From a virus, in the IMG/VR virus record IMGVR_UViG_3300025869_002638, positions 1 to 59,088 of that record: a stretch of 59,088 nucleotides of DNA. One strand, written 5' to 3'. The notes beneath the pieces are model-generated. The model was not told the DNA's origin and did no database searches. It saw only the letters and a program-made list of their open reading frames with translations. Positions 37,059-45,892 of the stretch are shown piece after piece. The position numbers were made by a program, and so were the translations under genes. The stretch's first letter is position 1; every line of letters starts with the position of its first letter.

Positions 37059-37954
37059 TTGGTTAACTCCTTTTTTAAGTTTTTGAAACAGCGATCAACG
37101 CCTTTTTTAATATCAATTTTAGTTTTCCATCCTAATTTTTTCAGACCGGATGGATCAGCCTTAGTTTCTTTCACGTCGCCTTTGCGGTCTTTTACGTAAT
37201 CAAAGTTTATATCCGGCAAGTGAGAAAGAACTATTTCTTTCATCTCGTTGAGAGATATATTTTCTCCCGTTCCAACGTCAAATACCGCACCCTTGAAATT
37301 TTGTTCATAATCCATTGCAAAAATATTGGCTGCGATGGCGTCATCTACGTGAAGCATGTCCCGTCTTTGTTCCCCATCACCAGTAATGAACGGCTCTTCC
37401 TCGTCTCTAATATGTTTCATCCAGTTCGCAACCGCAGTGGCATAAGCGCCCTCTGCTGGTTGATCTTCAGAATAGACATTAAAATAGCGCAAAGATACTG
37501 TATCAAGACCGAATAAGTCAGAATAAATTCCGGCTTCCAACTCAGTAGTATACTTCTGCAAAGCATAAGGACTCATGGGTCCACTACCATTCCCTTCTAT
37601 GCTAGACGAACTTGAATATATGAATCGCTTGACCTTGCACTCTTTTGCAAAATTTAACATGATGGCTCCAGCCATTACATTATTAAGCATAGTCTGGACT
37701 GGATTATCGATACTCTCTCCAACCCTGGGGATGGCCGCTAGATGAAAGATGTAATCCGGAGACCATTCTTCCAGTTTTTCTCTCATCTTTTGGTGTGAAG
37801 GAGAGCCGCTAAACAATTGGAGAATATTATTACCCAACAGATCATCTGAGTCGATACCCAAAACCTCACAATCTGTTCTTTTCAACAAGGCACGATAAAG
37901 ACGGGATCCAATATAACCCTTATGTCCCGTAACTAAACATTTTTTCTTAGTCAT
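37055..37954 (-). CDS. NAD-dependent nucleotide-sugar epimerase/dehydratase (extended SDR)
   Basis: 299 aa, slightly shorter than typical GalE-type enzymes. The N terminus has the dinucleotide-binding loop VTGHKGYIGSRL. The active site is complete: the Ser run at 114-118 and Y130/K134 in YALQK. Later motifs include SLRYFNVYS and DMLHVDDA, as in UDP-glucose epimerases and uronate decarboxylases. It acts on nucleotide sugars in the cytoplasm. It follows and overlaps (8 bases) a UDP-sugar dehydrogenase gene, so it probably uses the product, for example by 4-epimerising or decarboxylating a UDP-hexuronic acid. The precise substrate is not visible. Confidence 0.85.
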   Translation of the reverse strand: MTKKKCLVTGHKGYIGSRLYRALLKRTDCEVLGIDSDDLLGNNILQLFSGSPSHQKMREKLEEWSPDYIFHLAAIPRVGESIDNPVQTMLNNVMAGAIMLNFAKECKVKRFIYSSSSSIEGNGSGPMSPYALQKYTTELEAGIYSDLFGLDTVSLRYFNVYSEDQPAEGAYATAVANWMKHIRDEEEPFITGDGEQRRDMLHVDDAIAANIFAMDYEQNFKGAVFDVGTGENISLNEMKEIVLSHLPDINFDYVKDRKGDVKETKADPSGLKKLGWKTKIDIKKGVDRCFKNLKKELTK

Positions 37955-38798
37955 CTGTTACTGCTCTCCCTCTTAATTGTTCCCAGTCTTTTCCTGGTCT
38001 AACTTCTAAATTTTTTTGCCACACCGCCGACAGAAGGGATGGATTAACATTTTTTGCTTTCATGCTGTGTATGAGAGCATTTATGTCTTTAGGAAAACAA
38101 GATCCTCCAAACCCCAATTGACCATCTGGACCAGGAACTGATAAATGACTCTTCCCGACTCGGTCATCATAAACTGAGGATTCTACTACCCTGTCGTAAT
38201 CAGCACCAAGGGCATCACAATACTGTTTCATTTCATTTGCAAAAGATACCTTAGTTGCTAGGAAGCAATTACAGAAATATTTAGTAAGTTCGGCTTCCAG
38301 AGAACCGCATAGAACATAAGGAACACTAGGAAACTGCTTCATATACATGCTCTTAACTTTTGTCAAGGCTTCCTTACAGTTATCTCCCCCTAAAATAATA
38401 CGTTTTTGATTTTTAAAATCTTCAATATGATTGGCTTCGGTTAAAAACTCTGGGTTAAAAATAATACTACAACAATCACGAGTGATTAATTGAAGGCGCT
38501 TAGTGGTACCTGGAGGAACTGTAGATTTAATCACAACGACTTTATCATCTCCCTCGCAATAGTTATCAATAAGGCGAACTGTGTTTTCCACGAGAGTGGT
38601 GTCACACTCTCCTGTTCGTCGCATAGGAGTGGGAAGACACACAAAGAGAATATCACTTTCTGTTACTAGATCACTTAATGAATCGACCGTCGATAAGTCT
38701 GTATTGAATTTATCATACACATTAACAGTTACAGAATCTCGAAGACCTTCCCTTAAGGAACTGCCGACAAATCCGCACCCAACAATACCAACATTCAT
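37947..38798 (-). CDS. UDP-glucose/GDP-mannose dehydrogenase-like protein, short form
   Basis: 283 aa. The N-terminal Rossmann motif GCGFVGSSL, the STVPPGTT strand, E118 in FNPEFLTEA, K173 and the catalytic C234 in GGSCFPKD are all present. These enzymes oxidise the C6 of a UDP-sugar to a uronic acid with two NAD+. The usual enzyme is 390-450 aa; here the C-terminal UDP-binding Rossmann domain is missing, the protein ending about 45 residues after the catalytic Cys. The strong AGGAGGAAG site fixes the ATG. Either the activity is changed or another protein supplies the domain. Starts after the only real gap (57 bp) in the sugar island. Confidence 0.85.
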   Translation of the reverse strand: MNVGIVGCGFVGSSLREGLRDSVTVNVYDKFNTDLSTVDSLSDLVTESDILFVCLPTPMRRTGECDTTLVENTVRLIDNYCEGDDKVVVIKSTVPPGTTKRLQLITRDCCSIIFNPEFLTEANHIEDFKNQKRIILGGDNCKEALTKVKSMYMKQFPSVPYVLCGSLEAELTKYFCNCFLATKVSFANEMKQYCDALGADYDRVVESSVYDDRVGKSHLSVPGPDGQLGFGGSCFPKDINALIHSMKAKNVNPSLLSAVWQKNLEVRPGKDWEQLRGRAVTDD

Positions 38799-38856
38799 AG
38801 TGATCTCTTCCTCCTGTGTTTATTTTAGTTGACTTTTCAAAAAGTTTATAGTATTT

Positions 38857-39231
38857 TTATATTTTACATTGATTTAAGCCAAAAAGTTTGCTTATCCAAT
38901 GTCGGTATCGGGCGAATATCTTGTAACTCCAATAACAAATGGGTGAAATTACAGGCGCTTTCATAATTTTTGACACAAGGGTATAAAAGCCGCCCATCCT
39001 ACTTAATATCTCAGCGATTGCCTCATGGTGGGTGTAAACAACTCCTTCTTCATCTTGGACTATTATTGTCTTCTCTTTGAGGGAATTATAATGAGTGAGA
39101 GATAAGGTTAGAGGTACTTTTTCTTCAAAATTATTCGGTATAAAAAATATATTTTGGGTATCGACTCGATATAAAGCCGTATCTATAAATTTTGAACAAA
39201 TTCCGCAATCTGCGTCATACCATACAATCAT
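38857..39231 (-). CDS. DCC-family thiol-disulfide oxidoreductase (DUF393)
   Basis: About 124 aa. The N terminus has the DCC signature DADCGICSKF (DxxCGxC), with the thioredoxin-like CxxC. Later segments (HHEAIAEILSRMGG, then a W-rich YRHWISKLFG) are typical of the family. Homologues pair with HTTM membrane proteins, as here: the start overlaps the stop of the HTTM-like gene. ATG at 39231 is preferred over the in-frame GTG at 39234; GGAG lies upstream of both. A redox partner of the membrane protein is the likely role. It ends 58 bases before the dehydrogenase gene. Confidence 0.82.
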   Translation of the reverse strand: MIVWYDADCGICSKFIDTALYRVDTQNIFFIPNNFEEKVPLTLSLTHYNSLKEKTIIVQDEEGVVYTHHEAIAEILSRMGGFYTLVSKIMKAPVISPICYWSYKIFARYRHWISKLFGLNQCKI

Positions 39232-40856
39232 CACCCAATCTCCGAATTCCCTATATTAATCTCATATTGACTTTCATGTATGATAAAACTTTTATTATGA
39301 TAATTGCTATAAAAGAATACTTGTCTCTTTATTTCTAATATAGATGAACTCTCGGACAATATATCTTGAAGTACCGACTTGTCATCCTTTTTTTTAAGAT
39401 TCCATATATGAACGTTAGGAATAAAGAGTCGCTTAGTGGACCTTTTCTCAAGGCAGCCTAGAATACCGGTTATGCCCCTAATTAACTGATCATTTTTATG
39501 CTTTTTCATCCAATCGGGTAACTCTTGATCCTTGAGAAAGTTATCGTACATTTTCACCTGATTGTATAATTCAAGAAAAGCGGGTCTAACCTGTTCTTCC
39601 TCTAGTTTCTTAGTAGACAACACATTTAACCTATTAGCGTAGTGAGCGAGAAATTCTCCTATATCTTCCGGACTAGAAGGAGGTTTTAACGCTCCTAAAC
39701 AACCCATCATATTAAAAAGATCAGAAGGATAACATACACCTAGACGTCCCTGAGATAAAGACATATCATATGGACGAACATCATAAGGGTTTATTTCATA
39801 GGTACTCTCTGTAGTTGGAGACTTGATAATCCATGTGATTTTATGACTCAGTGGTGAATCAATCCAAACTAAACTAGGAATAGATGGAAGTAAATATGAG
39901 AAAGCGATGGCAATGATATACGAAATCACCAAAGGAATATTCGAGGTTATCTCGGAAACCTGAAGTTGTAGTCCATAGATCATAAAGATAACCGGAACCA
40001 ATACAGCCATCCACTTCCAGAAAAATATTCCTGTTGAAATAAATATTCCCAAGTGCATCAAGAACAGAAAACCAAAACAAAACAAGCCCAGTCGATAATC
40101 GATAACACTAAACACAGCAGCCATCTCAACATAAACTACTGCGGTCTGCAATGGGACATTGAGTTTTTGCATGAGCGGGAACCATGAACGATCGGCTATT
40201 AATCCCCAATTATTTTGATTTTTTGCGGCATGGGCTATATTTCCTAAAAGATTAACCCTCTCCCATTGTATCTTATATTTTCCCAGACCCGAGGAGAAAT
40301 AGTGTACTCCGCAGACCGCCGATAATGTAATTATCAATATTTCGGGAGGAACCTCAACAAAAGCACTCAAAATATAATATGAAATCAAATAACAAGCAAC
40401 TTTATGAGGCATATAAATTTCTGTAGCAGAAATAGAATTAAACCTAGAAAAGTACCATAAAGACCCTATAGTGAAAAATGGTATAAAATAAACAGGATAA
40501 ACCAACGAGAAAACCCAGATAAATAAGTATACAATATCCTGGTAGATAGATGGTCCGAGTATTACTGTTCCACTTACGGGCTCTAATGTTTTATCAAGTT
40601 TGTCGAAGAGAGTGCTCCACAGAAAAGCGCCTCCGATAAAGAAATTTAGAATCCTCTCATTTAACAGAGAAGAGTTATTAGCATTATAAGTAATCACTGT
40701 TGCTATGATTAACGATACTATAACGACCAGCCACCGTGTTTTAGGTTCGGGCATATGCCTCTCCCTAAGCCAGGCGTCCTGTTCATCTAGGGGTAAGAAA
40801 TTTCGGCAAACAAAAAGAGTTCCCACCATTAGTGCGAAGGTTGTAGCAATGAGCAT
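39231..40856 (-). CDS. HTTM-like (gamma-carboxylase-related) membrane protein with soluble C terminus
   Basis: 541 aa. About nine or ten hydrophobic segments lie between residues 1 and 330, followed by a soluble domain of about 200 residues. The segment VHYFSSGLGKYKIQWE and the HLGIFISTGIFFWKW helix match what I expect from HTTM proteins, the horizontally transferred family related to vitamin K-dependent gamma-glutamyl carboxylase. The pairing with a DCC thiol oxidoreductase directly downstream supports this. The bacterial family has no settled biochemical function. An unusual gene in a phage; it lies three bases after the asparagine-synthase-like gene and is clearly part of the sugar island. 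Confidence 0.7.
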   Translation of the reverse strand: MLIATTFALMVGTLFVCRNFLPLDEQDAWLRERHMPEPKTRWLVVIVSLIIATVITYNANNSSLLNERILNFFIGGAFLWSTLFDKLDKTLEPVSGTVILGPSIYQDIVYLFIWVFSLVYPVYFIPFFTIGSLWYFSRFNSISATEIYMPHKVACYLISYYILSAFVEVPPEILIITLSAVCGVHYFSSGLGKYKIQWERVNLLGNIAHAAKNQNNWGLIADRSWFPLMQKLNVPLQTAVVYVEMAAVFSVIDYRLGLFCFGFLFLMHLGIFISTGIFFWKWMAVLVPVIFMIYGLQLQVSEITSNIPLVISYIIAIAFSYLLPSIPSLVWIDSPLSHKITWIIKSPTTESTYEINPYDVRPYDMSLSQGRLGVCYPSDLFNMMGCLGALKPPSSPEDIGEFLAHYANRLNVLSTKKLEEEQVRPAFLELYNQVKMYDNFLKDQELPDWMKKHKNDQLIRGITGILGCLEKRSTKRLFIPNVHIWNLKKKDDKSVLQDILSESSSILEIKRQVFFYSNYHNKSFIIHESQYEINIGNSEIG

Positions 40857-40859
40857 AGT

Positions 40860-42203
40860 TTATGTCCTAAAACCGCTGTTAGCCCTAAATCCAACTTTAC
40901 TAAACAGTCCGTTGGGAGCCATGGGATAGCCTCGCTTTGTCAGGACGTGATGAATAGGGGATTTATAATGAGAATTTTTTAATTCATTTTTGAGCCATAA
41001 AAACTCCTGTACCACCGCAAAATCTAAAAATGGGTACCTACACTCTAGCCCGTAAGTTCCCCCTACATTCTCATCCTTTGCTAAGAATTCTTCTTGGGTT
41101 CCTCCATAGAAATTCTCCCATGGATAAACCTTAGCCAAATCGTCGGGGAAATAGCCTCCAATAGTAGAGTGAAGAAACCCTGGAGCCACACGCCCAGCGT
41201 GTCCATAGTCACTTAAGATCTCATCAGATCCTTGACCAGACATATAGACCTTGCATCCAGCGGTTTTTGCTTTTTCGCATACAATCCCGGTTCCTACCGC
41301 TCCTTTGTCCTTCAAGACGCTGTACCCATTTGCTCTAGTTTGGCGTGGGGGAGTAGTAAAGGGTTCACAATTATTTTCAAGAAATGCTTTTTGCCCTTCG
41401 TATTGTGCCTGAGTAAGGTGAATAAACTCATTATGGGGTGCCAACAAGCCTCTGGCTTTTAAAACTTCGTAGTTCTCAGCCGCTAAGATGGAGTATGACT
41501 TATAATCTACTTCAAATTCATTTAGAAAGCAAGATATGAGCCCACTATCGTATCCGCTACTCAATCCTATAAAGTAAGACACCTGAGAGTTATTTGTGCG
41601 TTTTTCGATAGCAGAACTAAATGCCTGCTCCCAATCATCAAAATGATTTTTATGTTGGCTTAAATTAAAAACACGATAGGGGTCCTGAGTTACCTGCTTA
41701 GTTTTCATGTTTAGAACTGTGATTTGATTCAAAGGTACCGTCGTGATGTTCGAGAACCCTAGATGTTTCAATTGAGAGGTATAACTGCTTACTGCTATAC
41801 CTCTTTCATCCCATGCCATAAACATAGGCTTGGTTCCGAAAGTATCTCGAAACATTACCAGTTCTGTATTGGTTCGAATAATTCCTGAAAATTCACCATC
41901 AAGTTGTTGGAGCCCCTCAATACCCTCAGCGTCATATGCCTCTAAAATAGCATACCCATCAGATTTGAAAGTTCCGAACTTGTTGTAGTTATAAACTTCA
42001 CCATTGTAAACTAAATAACTCTCACCTAATTCCAATGGCTGCGGAGTTCTTTCTCCAGTAATATGTAATAAATAATGAGCAAAAGTCTCACCATCAATCT
42101 TTGCATGATTCGTGTAATCAGGTCCTCGTTTTTGGACCATTGATTCCGAATTTTTTAGTAATTCTTCCTCTATATCAAAAGAGGCATATAAAAAGCCACA
42201 CAT
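40860..42203 (-). CDS. asparagine synthase-like glutamine amidotransferase
   Basis: 447 aa; E. coli AsnB has 554. Residues 1-190 are a class II glutaminase domain: Cys2 directly after the start Met, the NGEVYN motif (N67, E69), R52 in GERTPQP, and LDGEFSG. Residues of about 205-430 are the ATP pyrophosphatase synthase domain with SSGYDSG (215-221), GQGSDEIL and a CRYPFLDF segment. Glutamine-derived ammonia would be joined to an activated carboxylate. In O-antigen loci such enzymes amidate uronic acids, and here a UDP-sugar dehydrogenase gene lies nearby, so a sugar or uronate substrate is plausible; free aspartate remains possible. No gap to the methyltransferase gene upstream. Confidence 0.85.
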   Translation of the reverse strand: MCGFLYASFDIEEELLKNSESMVQKRGPDYTNHAKIDGETFAHYLLHITGERTPQPLELGESYLVYNGEVYNYNKFGTFKSDGYAILEAYDAEGIEGLQQLDGEFSGIIRTNTELVMFRDTFGTKPMFMAWDERGIAVSSYTSQLKHLGFSNITTVPLNQITVLNMKTKQVTQDPYRVFNLSQHKNHFDDWEQAFSSAIEKRTNNSQVSYFIGLSSGYDSGLISCFLNEFEVDYKSYSILAAENYEVLKARGLLAPHNEFIHLTQAQYEGQKAFLENNCEPFTTPPRQTRANGYSVLKDKGAVGTGIVCEKAKTAGCKVYMSGQGSDEILSDYGHAGRVAPGFLHSTIGGYFPDDLAKVYPWENFYGGTQEEFLAKDENVGGTYGLECRYPFLDFAVVQEFLWLKNELKNSHYKSPIHHVLTKRGYPMAPNGLFSKVGFRANSGFRT

Positions 42204-42809
42204 TTAGTACCCCAAAGCATTCCACGTTGCGTCAATTATGATGTCAGGATTTTGCTCCCTTATCTGATCAACTAGTTGTGATTGATGAACCCCGGTATCA
42301 TTCCATTCGGGATGCCATTCAAGATAAATTTTATTTATTTTAGAAAAAGTGTTGTTTTGAAGCATTTTGGGAATTACTCGATATTCCTCACCTTCAATAT
42401 CCAGTTTTAAAATAACAAAAGTTTCTTTATTATCTCCCACTTGAACATTGATAAACTCGCTGAGGTCTATACACTCAACTGTCTTCTTTACGACTTTACC
42501 CTTTACGTTGGACCCACAATCGCCAACCCTTTTCTTATCTTCGGCTTTAGAAACCCATGTTGTAGATGCTCCAGAATAAGATTCATGATCATAGAAGGTG
42601 ATCGTAGAGTTCACATCTGAGACGGCTTTTTTGTGAAAGTTGACATTGGGATACTTGTTCAACGAAGCGCCAACTTCTTCTGCATTGCCGACGGCACCTG
42701 GTTCAAAGCAATGAACCTCATAATCATCAAAATCAGGCAGAGTTTCTGTGGCGAACTTTCTTATTGAACATCCGTTATTCGCACCACAATCAAATAATAA
42801 CTTTTTCAC
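42204..42809 (-). CDS. FkbM-family SAM-dependent methyltransferase
   Basis: 201 aa. The N terminus FDCGANNGCSI is the SAM-binding loop of the FkbM family (xDxGANxG). HCFEPG holds the acidic ribose-binding Glu, and LKLDIEGEE is the family's hallmark strand with the IEG step. FkbM enzymes O-methylate sugars and polyketides. The stop/start overlap (ATGA) with the glycosyltransferase gene upstream and its place in a sugar island suggest methylation of a glycan built by the neighbouring glycosyltransferases. Confidence 0.85.
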   Translation of the reverse strand: MKKLLFDCGANNGCSIRKFATETLPDFDDYEVHCFEPGAVGNAEEVGASLNKYPNVNFHKKAVSDVNSTITFYDHESYSGASTTWVSKAEDKKRVGDCGSNVKGKVVKKTVECIDLSEFINVQVGDNKETFVILKLDIEGEEYRVIPKMLQNNTFSKINKIYLEWHPEWNDTGVHQSQLVDQIREQNPDIIIDATWNALGY

Positions 42810-43702
42810 TTATTTTCTCTTTCCTTAAGAAGGAAGCGACCGTGCTCTCTATAATGATTAAGGGCTCGAATCGATTGGTTAACTTGGGCTCTTTTTAAAC
42901 GGGTATAGGTTTCCACCCGTTCTTCTAACTTTTCCACTACTCTTCCATGCCATTTAAAATGATGGACAAGGTAAGGAATTTCTTTCTTTAATTCATTCAT
43001 AGATGAGGTCCAGTCTTCAGGCTCCTGATCACGGTTGGCATAATCTGGATCTCCCACCCACTTAATGAACTGTGGAGTCTCGTGATATGAGATAGATTTT
43101 CCATGCGGATATACCGTTGCAGGTTTTACTTGTTCATGTACTTGTCCTGATCCATTGTTGGCTCGCAGAAATCCTCGATAAGCCATCAATTTAGCACCTG
43201 TAAGTTTAAGCAGGGAATTAAGATCAGCACAAACGGGGAATTCTTTAAACACATCCTGTGTTTCTACGTCCGGAGGAACAGTCCCGGACTCAGTCAATCG
43301 ATCAATCAACATACCCTGAACGGCATTGATGCCCTGCTTGTCGAATTGATCAAAAAGTTCTGCATAAGTAGGGGTCGGAATTTCATGAAATTCATCTGTA
43401 TCGGGATGAACTACCCAATCTTCAGGTGTAACATGTTTGTTGAGCAAAGTATGAACTCTACTCCACTTTTCCTGGCTCTCATAACGAGTGCACCAGATAT
43501 CTTTGGGTTCAATACCATGATTGTCGAGTATCTTAAGTCCTGACTTAATATTAGTCGAGACGTTTCCCTCTTCTGATGTGTTTAGTACTAGCAGGAAGTT
43601 TTTTGAGGGGATTCCCAAAGATTTATAATGTTTGCAAAATTGGTCTAATAAGACTATATCGTGATCGAGACCAACACAAGCCGTTAAGTAAATTTTTCTC
43701 AT
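42806..43702 (-). CDS. glycosyltransferase (GT-A type, DTDEF motif)
   Basis: 298 aa. The motif VVHPDTDEFHE (D101, D103) is the metal- and nucleotide-sugar-binding DxD of GT-A glycosyltransferases in the family 2/92-like group. The first strand YLTACVGLDHDI and the later CxxRGF segment fit this group. No membrane anchor. It would transfer a sugar in the cytoplasm to a surface or virion glycan. It overlaps the FkbM methyltransferase gene by four bases. The donor and acceptor are unknown. Confidence 0.75.
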   Translation of the reverse strand: MRKIYLTACVGLDHDIVLLDQFCKHYKSLGIPSKNFLLVLNTSEEGNVSTNIKSGLKILDNHGIEPKDIWCTRYESQEKWSRVHTLLNKHVTPEDWVVHPDTDEFHEIPTPTYAELFDQFDKQGINAVQGMLIDRLTESGTVPPDVETQDVFKEFPVCADLNSLLKLTGAKLMAYRGFLRANNGSGQVHEQVKPATVYPHGKSISYHETPQFIKWVGDPDYANRDQEPEDWTSSMNELKKEIPYLVHHFKWHGRVVEKLEERVETYTRLKRAQVNQSIRALNHYREHGRFLLKERENK

Positions 43703-43715
43703 TATAGATTGTTAC

Positions 43716-44984
43716 CTATTCTTCACGGAGTTGGATATTAAACTGGCCCTTAACAATTGCCTGGTGGCTTGGTGCACCAGATCCTGTCTCGCCAACATGG
43801 TAAACTTTAAAGGGGAGTCCAGCACTCACAAGTTGATAAATATCATTGAAGCACCCAAAACGAGTGTCAAAATCATCAAAAACCCAAATGGGATTTTCTG
43901 ACTGTTGGTTGTTTAAATTTGCAACATCTGTAATAACTGCGCCCTGATCATGAGAACCATCGATATAAAACAGCCCAACATCTTCTATTTTTTCACTCAT
44001 TTCAGAACTAGTGCCTGTCACAAAAGAAATATTGTCTTGGTCTTGATATTTCTTTTTATACGTCTCATTTCGCACATCACGAATATCACATGTTGTTACG
44101 GTCCCACCTACGGTATTTACATATTCTGCAAAAGAATAAAACTGCCATCCTTGTGCAGTTCCAACTTCTGCGATATTTTTAACACCATACTGCTCTGCAA
44201 ATCGGGTAAGGTAATATCCTCGTCGAGATAAAGTTGTTAATATGTTGTTTCGGCGGCTCTCATCCATAATGTTAGAAGAGTCTAATTTTTGTTTTTGAGT
44301 TGGTAGGTTAACAGTATCCCAGATTTGTTGATACTCAGTCGGTACCTCAACAGTATGAAGATTTCCGTATGTTTCATATATATTCGTAAGATCAGCGTCT
44401 TTCATGAACACTAGTTCAAAATTTGTGTCTGCAAAATTGACTCCTGCCGGAAGAGGGCGCATCAAGACGCAGTAACTCTTTTCAAATAATGGCAGAACAT
44501 CGTAAATTGGATTATGAACTACAAACTCTGTAAAATCATCCTTCTCCAGTCCAAGAGGTATCTGAAGATAAAAAAGCCCTCCTGGACTAAGGACTCTCTC
44601 TACTTCACTAATTAATTTTTCCGGCATAATGGAATGGTCCAATGAGTTTGTATAGACAAAATCAAAAGAATCATTTTCATATTCTAGATTATGCATATCA
44701 CCCTTTAGGACCAAAGGCTCGTGAGGAATTAAGTCCAAGCCAACGACAGACTCAATCCCCAGCTCTCTCAAGGCGATAACTTTCTCTCCGGCGGCGGCGC
44801 CCAGCACTAAACACTTTTTTTCTGGGGTTAGATAGTTACTTAACTTACTGAATTCATTTTTAAACCCGTCGAGCCTTAGTTGCCATTCGGGTCCTGACTG
44901 CTTTGTATAGCGATCTGTCTGTGAGTCTTTAGAAGATTGATGTTTGATGTAATCTTCATAATTTTCATAATTTCTGGTCTTCAT
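43716..44984 (-). CDS. two-domain SAM-dependent methyltransferase (tandem Rossmann domains)
   Basis: 422 aa with two separate class I methyltransferase domains. Domain one: CLVLGAAAGEKV (58-69), then VGLDLIP and FDFVYTNSLDHSIMP. Domain two: NIAEVGTAQGWQFYSFAEY (270-288), then TTCDIRD and LFYIDGSHD (338-346), as in the methyltransferase-24 type. Both SAM loops look intact. The fusion could add two methyl groups to one glycan or couple two substrates. An AGGAT site precedes the ATG. It lies within the sugar island, so a glycan is the likely substrate. Confidence 0.8.
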   Translation of the reverse strand: MKTRNYENYEDYIKHQSSKDSQTDRYTKQSGPEWQLRLDGFKNEFSKLSNYLTPEKKCLVLGAAAGEKVIALRELGIESVVGLDLIPHEPLVLKGDMHNLEYENDSFDFVYTNSLDHSIMPEKLISEVERVLSPGGLFYLQIPLGLEKDDFTEFVVHNPIYDVLPLFEKSYCVLMRPLPAGVNFADTNFELVFMKDADLTNIYETYGNLHTVEVPTEYQQIWDTVNLPTQKQKLDSSNIMDESRRNNILTTLSRRGYYLTRFAEQYGVKNIAEVGTAQGWQFYSFAEYVNTVGGTVTTCDIRDVRNETYKKKYQDQDNISFVTGTSSEMSEKIEDVGLFYIDGSHDQGAVITDVANLNNQQSENPIWVFDDFDTRFGCFNDIYQLVSAGLPFKVYHVGETGSGAPSHQAIVKGQFNIQLREE

Positions 44985-45001
44985 AGTAATCTATCCTGGA
45001 G

Positions 45002-45892
45002 TTATTTAGAATGAGTTTCTAAAAATTTTAAATATTTATGTGCTACTCTATTAATATCAAGGTTTATGTCTTTTGTTAATGTCTGAACCTTGGAAAAGTC
45101 TAAAGGTGGCGGGTCGTAGAGTCGGAATGGCTGTAGATCCCACTCCATATCTTCAATGACTATGGCATCAGTTCCAGCGATTTCAGGAGTTCCTCCGCTT
45201 GAGGCGCAAATTATTTGACAGCCGCTGGCTCGGGCATCTACCACTACGTTAGGACAATGATCCATAAGTGCAAGATGAATAAAATACTTAGACTTCTTGT
45301 ATAGTGAGATTAAAGTAACCCAGTCTAAATTTCCAACATAATATACCCTAGGGTGATTCGCTTGGTAGTCTGGATTTTGTCCGGCCACGACCAAACACTC
45401 ATCTTCCGAACTGTGTTCCAAGAAATATCTAATGTTTTCAGACAACCTTTTGTGCGGTCGCCATGATGAGGCGCAGCACCACACATTCTCATAATTATCA
45501 AAAATCGGATGTTCTAGGGTAGAGATTTTCTCGATAAGAGAAACATCTGTTCCATTATGGATGACTGTTGTACTTTCTTTTGTCCCAAAGTATCTTTCTG
45601 TTAATGTCCTGTTGAAACTAGATTGGAAAATTACGCCAGCGGCTTCTTGGTAGGCTTTTTGGATTGGTGCATTTAAAGCATTCCAGTCTTGCTCTGAGTT
45701 AAAATAAATTCCATCTAGGCGAAGAACCATAGGGGCTACCCGAATATTGGACTGGATGAAGGACAATTGAACATCCGGATCCACATGAGAGATCTCATGT
45801 CCATTATCTACAAAAGACTCTGCTAACTTTTTTCCAAATGAGTTAGGTCCTGAATTTGACTGAAAGTTTACATTATCAAAATAGATTTTCAC
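45002..45892 (-). CDS. GT4-like glycosyltransferase
   Basis: 296 aa from the chosen GTG at 45892, which has AGAGGA 6-7 bases upstream; the frame is open to 45943 but that longer start lacks a ribosome site. The N-terminal part has NVNFQSNSGPNSFGKKLAE with the glycine-rich loop of GT-B enzymes; the C-terminal half has YKKSKYFIHLALMDHCPNVV and GTPEIAG, which match the nucleotide-sugar site of GT4 enzymes. It is somewhat short for the family. It overlaps the two-domain glycosyltransferase gene upstream by 17 bases. Confidence 0.82.
   Translation of the reverse strand: MKIYFDNVNFQSNSGPNSFGKKLAESFVDNGHEISHVDPDVQLSFIQSNIRVAPMVLRLDGIYFNSEQDWNALNAPIQKAYQEAAGVIFQSSFNRTLTERYFGTKESTTVIHNGTDVSLIEKISTLEHPIFDNYENVWCCASSWRPHKRLSENIRYFLEHSSEDECLVVAGQNPDYQANHPRVYYVGNLDWVTLISLYKKSKYFIHLALMDHCPNVVVDARASGCQIICASSGGTPEIAGTDAIVIEDMEWDLQPFRLYDPPPLDFSKVQTLTKDINLDINRVAHKYLKFLETHSK

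Noticed and set aside
38799-38856. A promoter before the UDP-sugar dehydrogenase gene
   Set aside because: There are TATAAA-like strings but no -35 partner at 16-18 bases; the gap could equally be spacer with a ribosome site.
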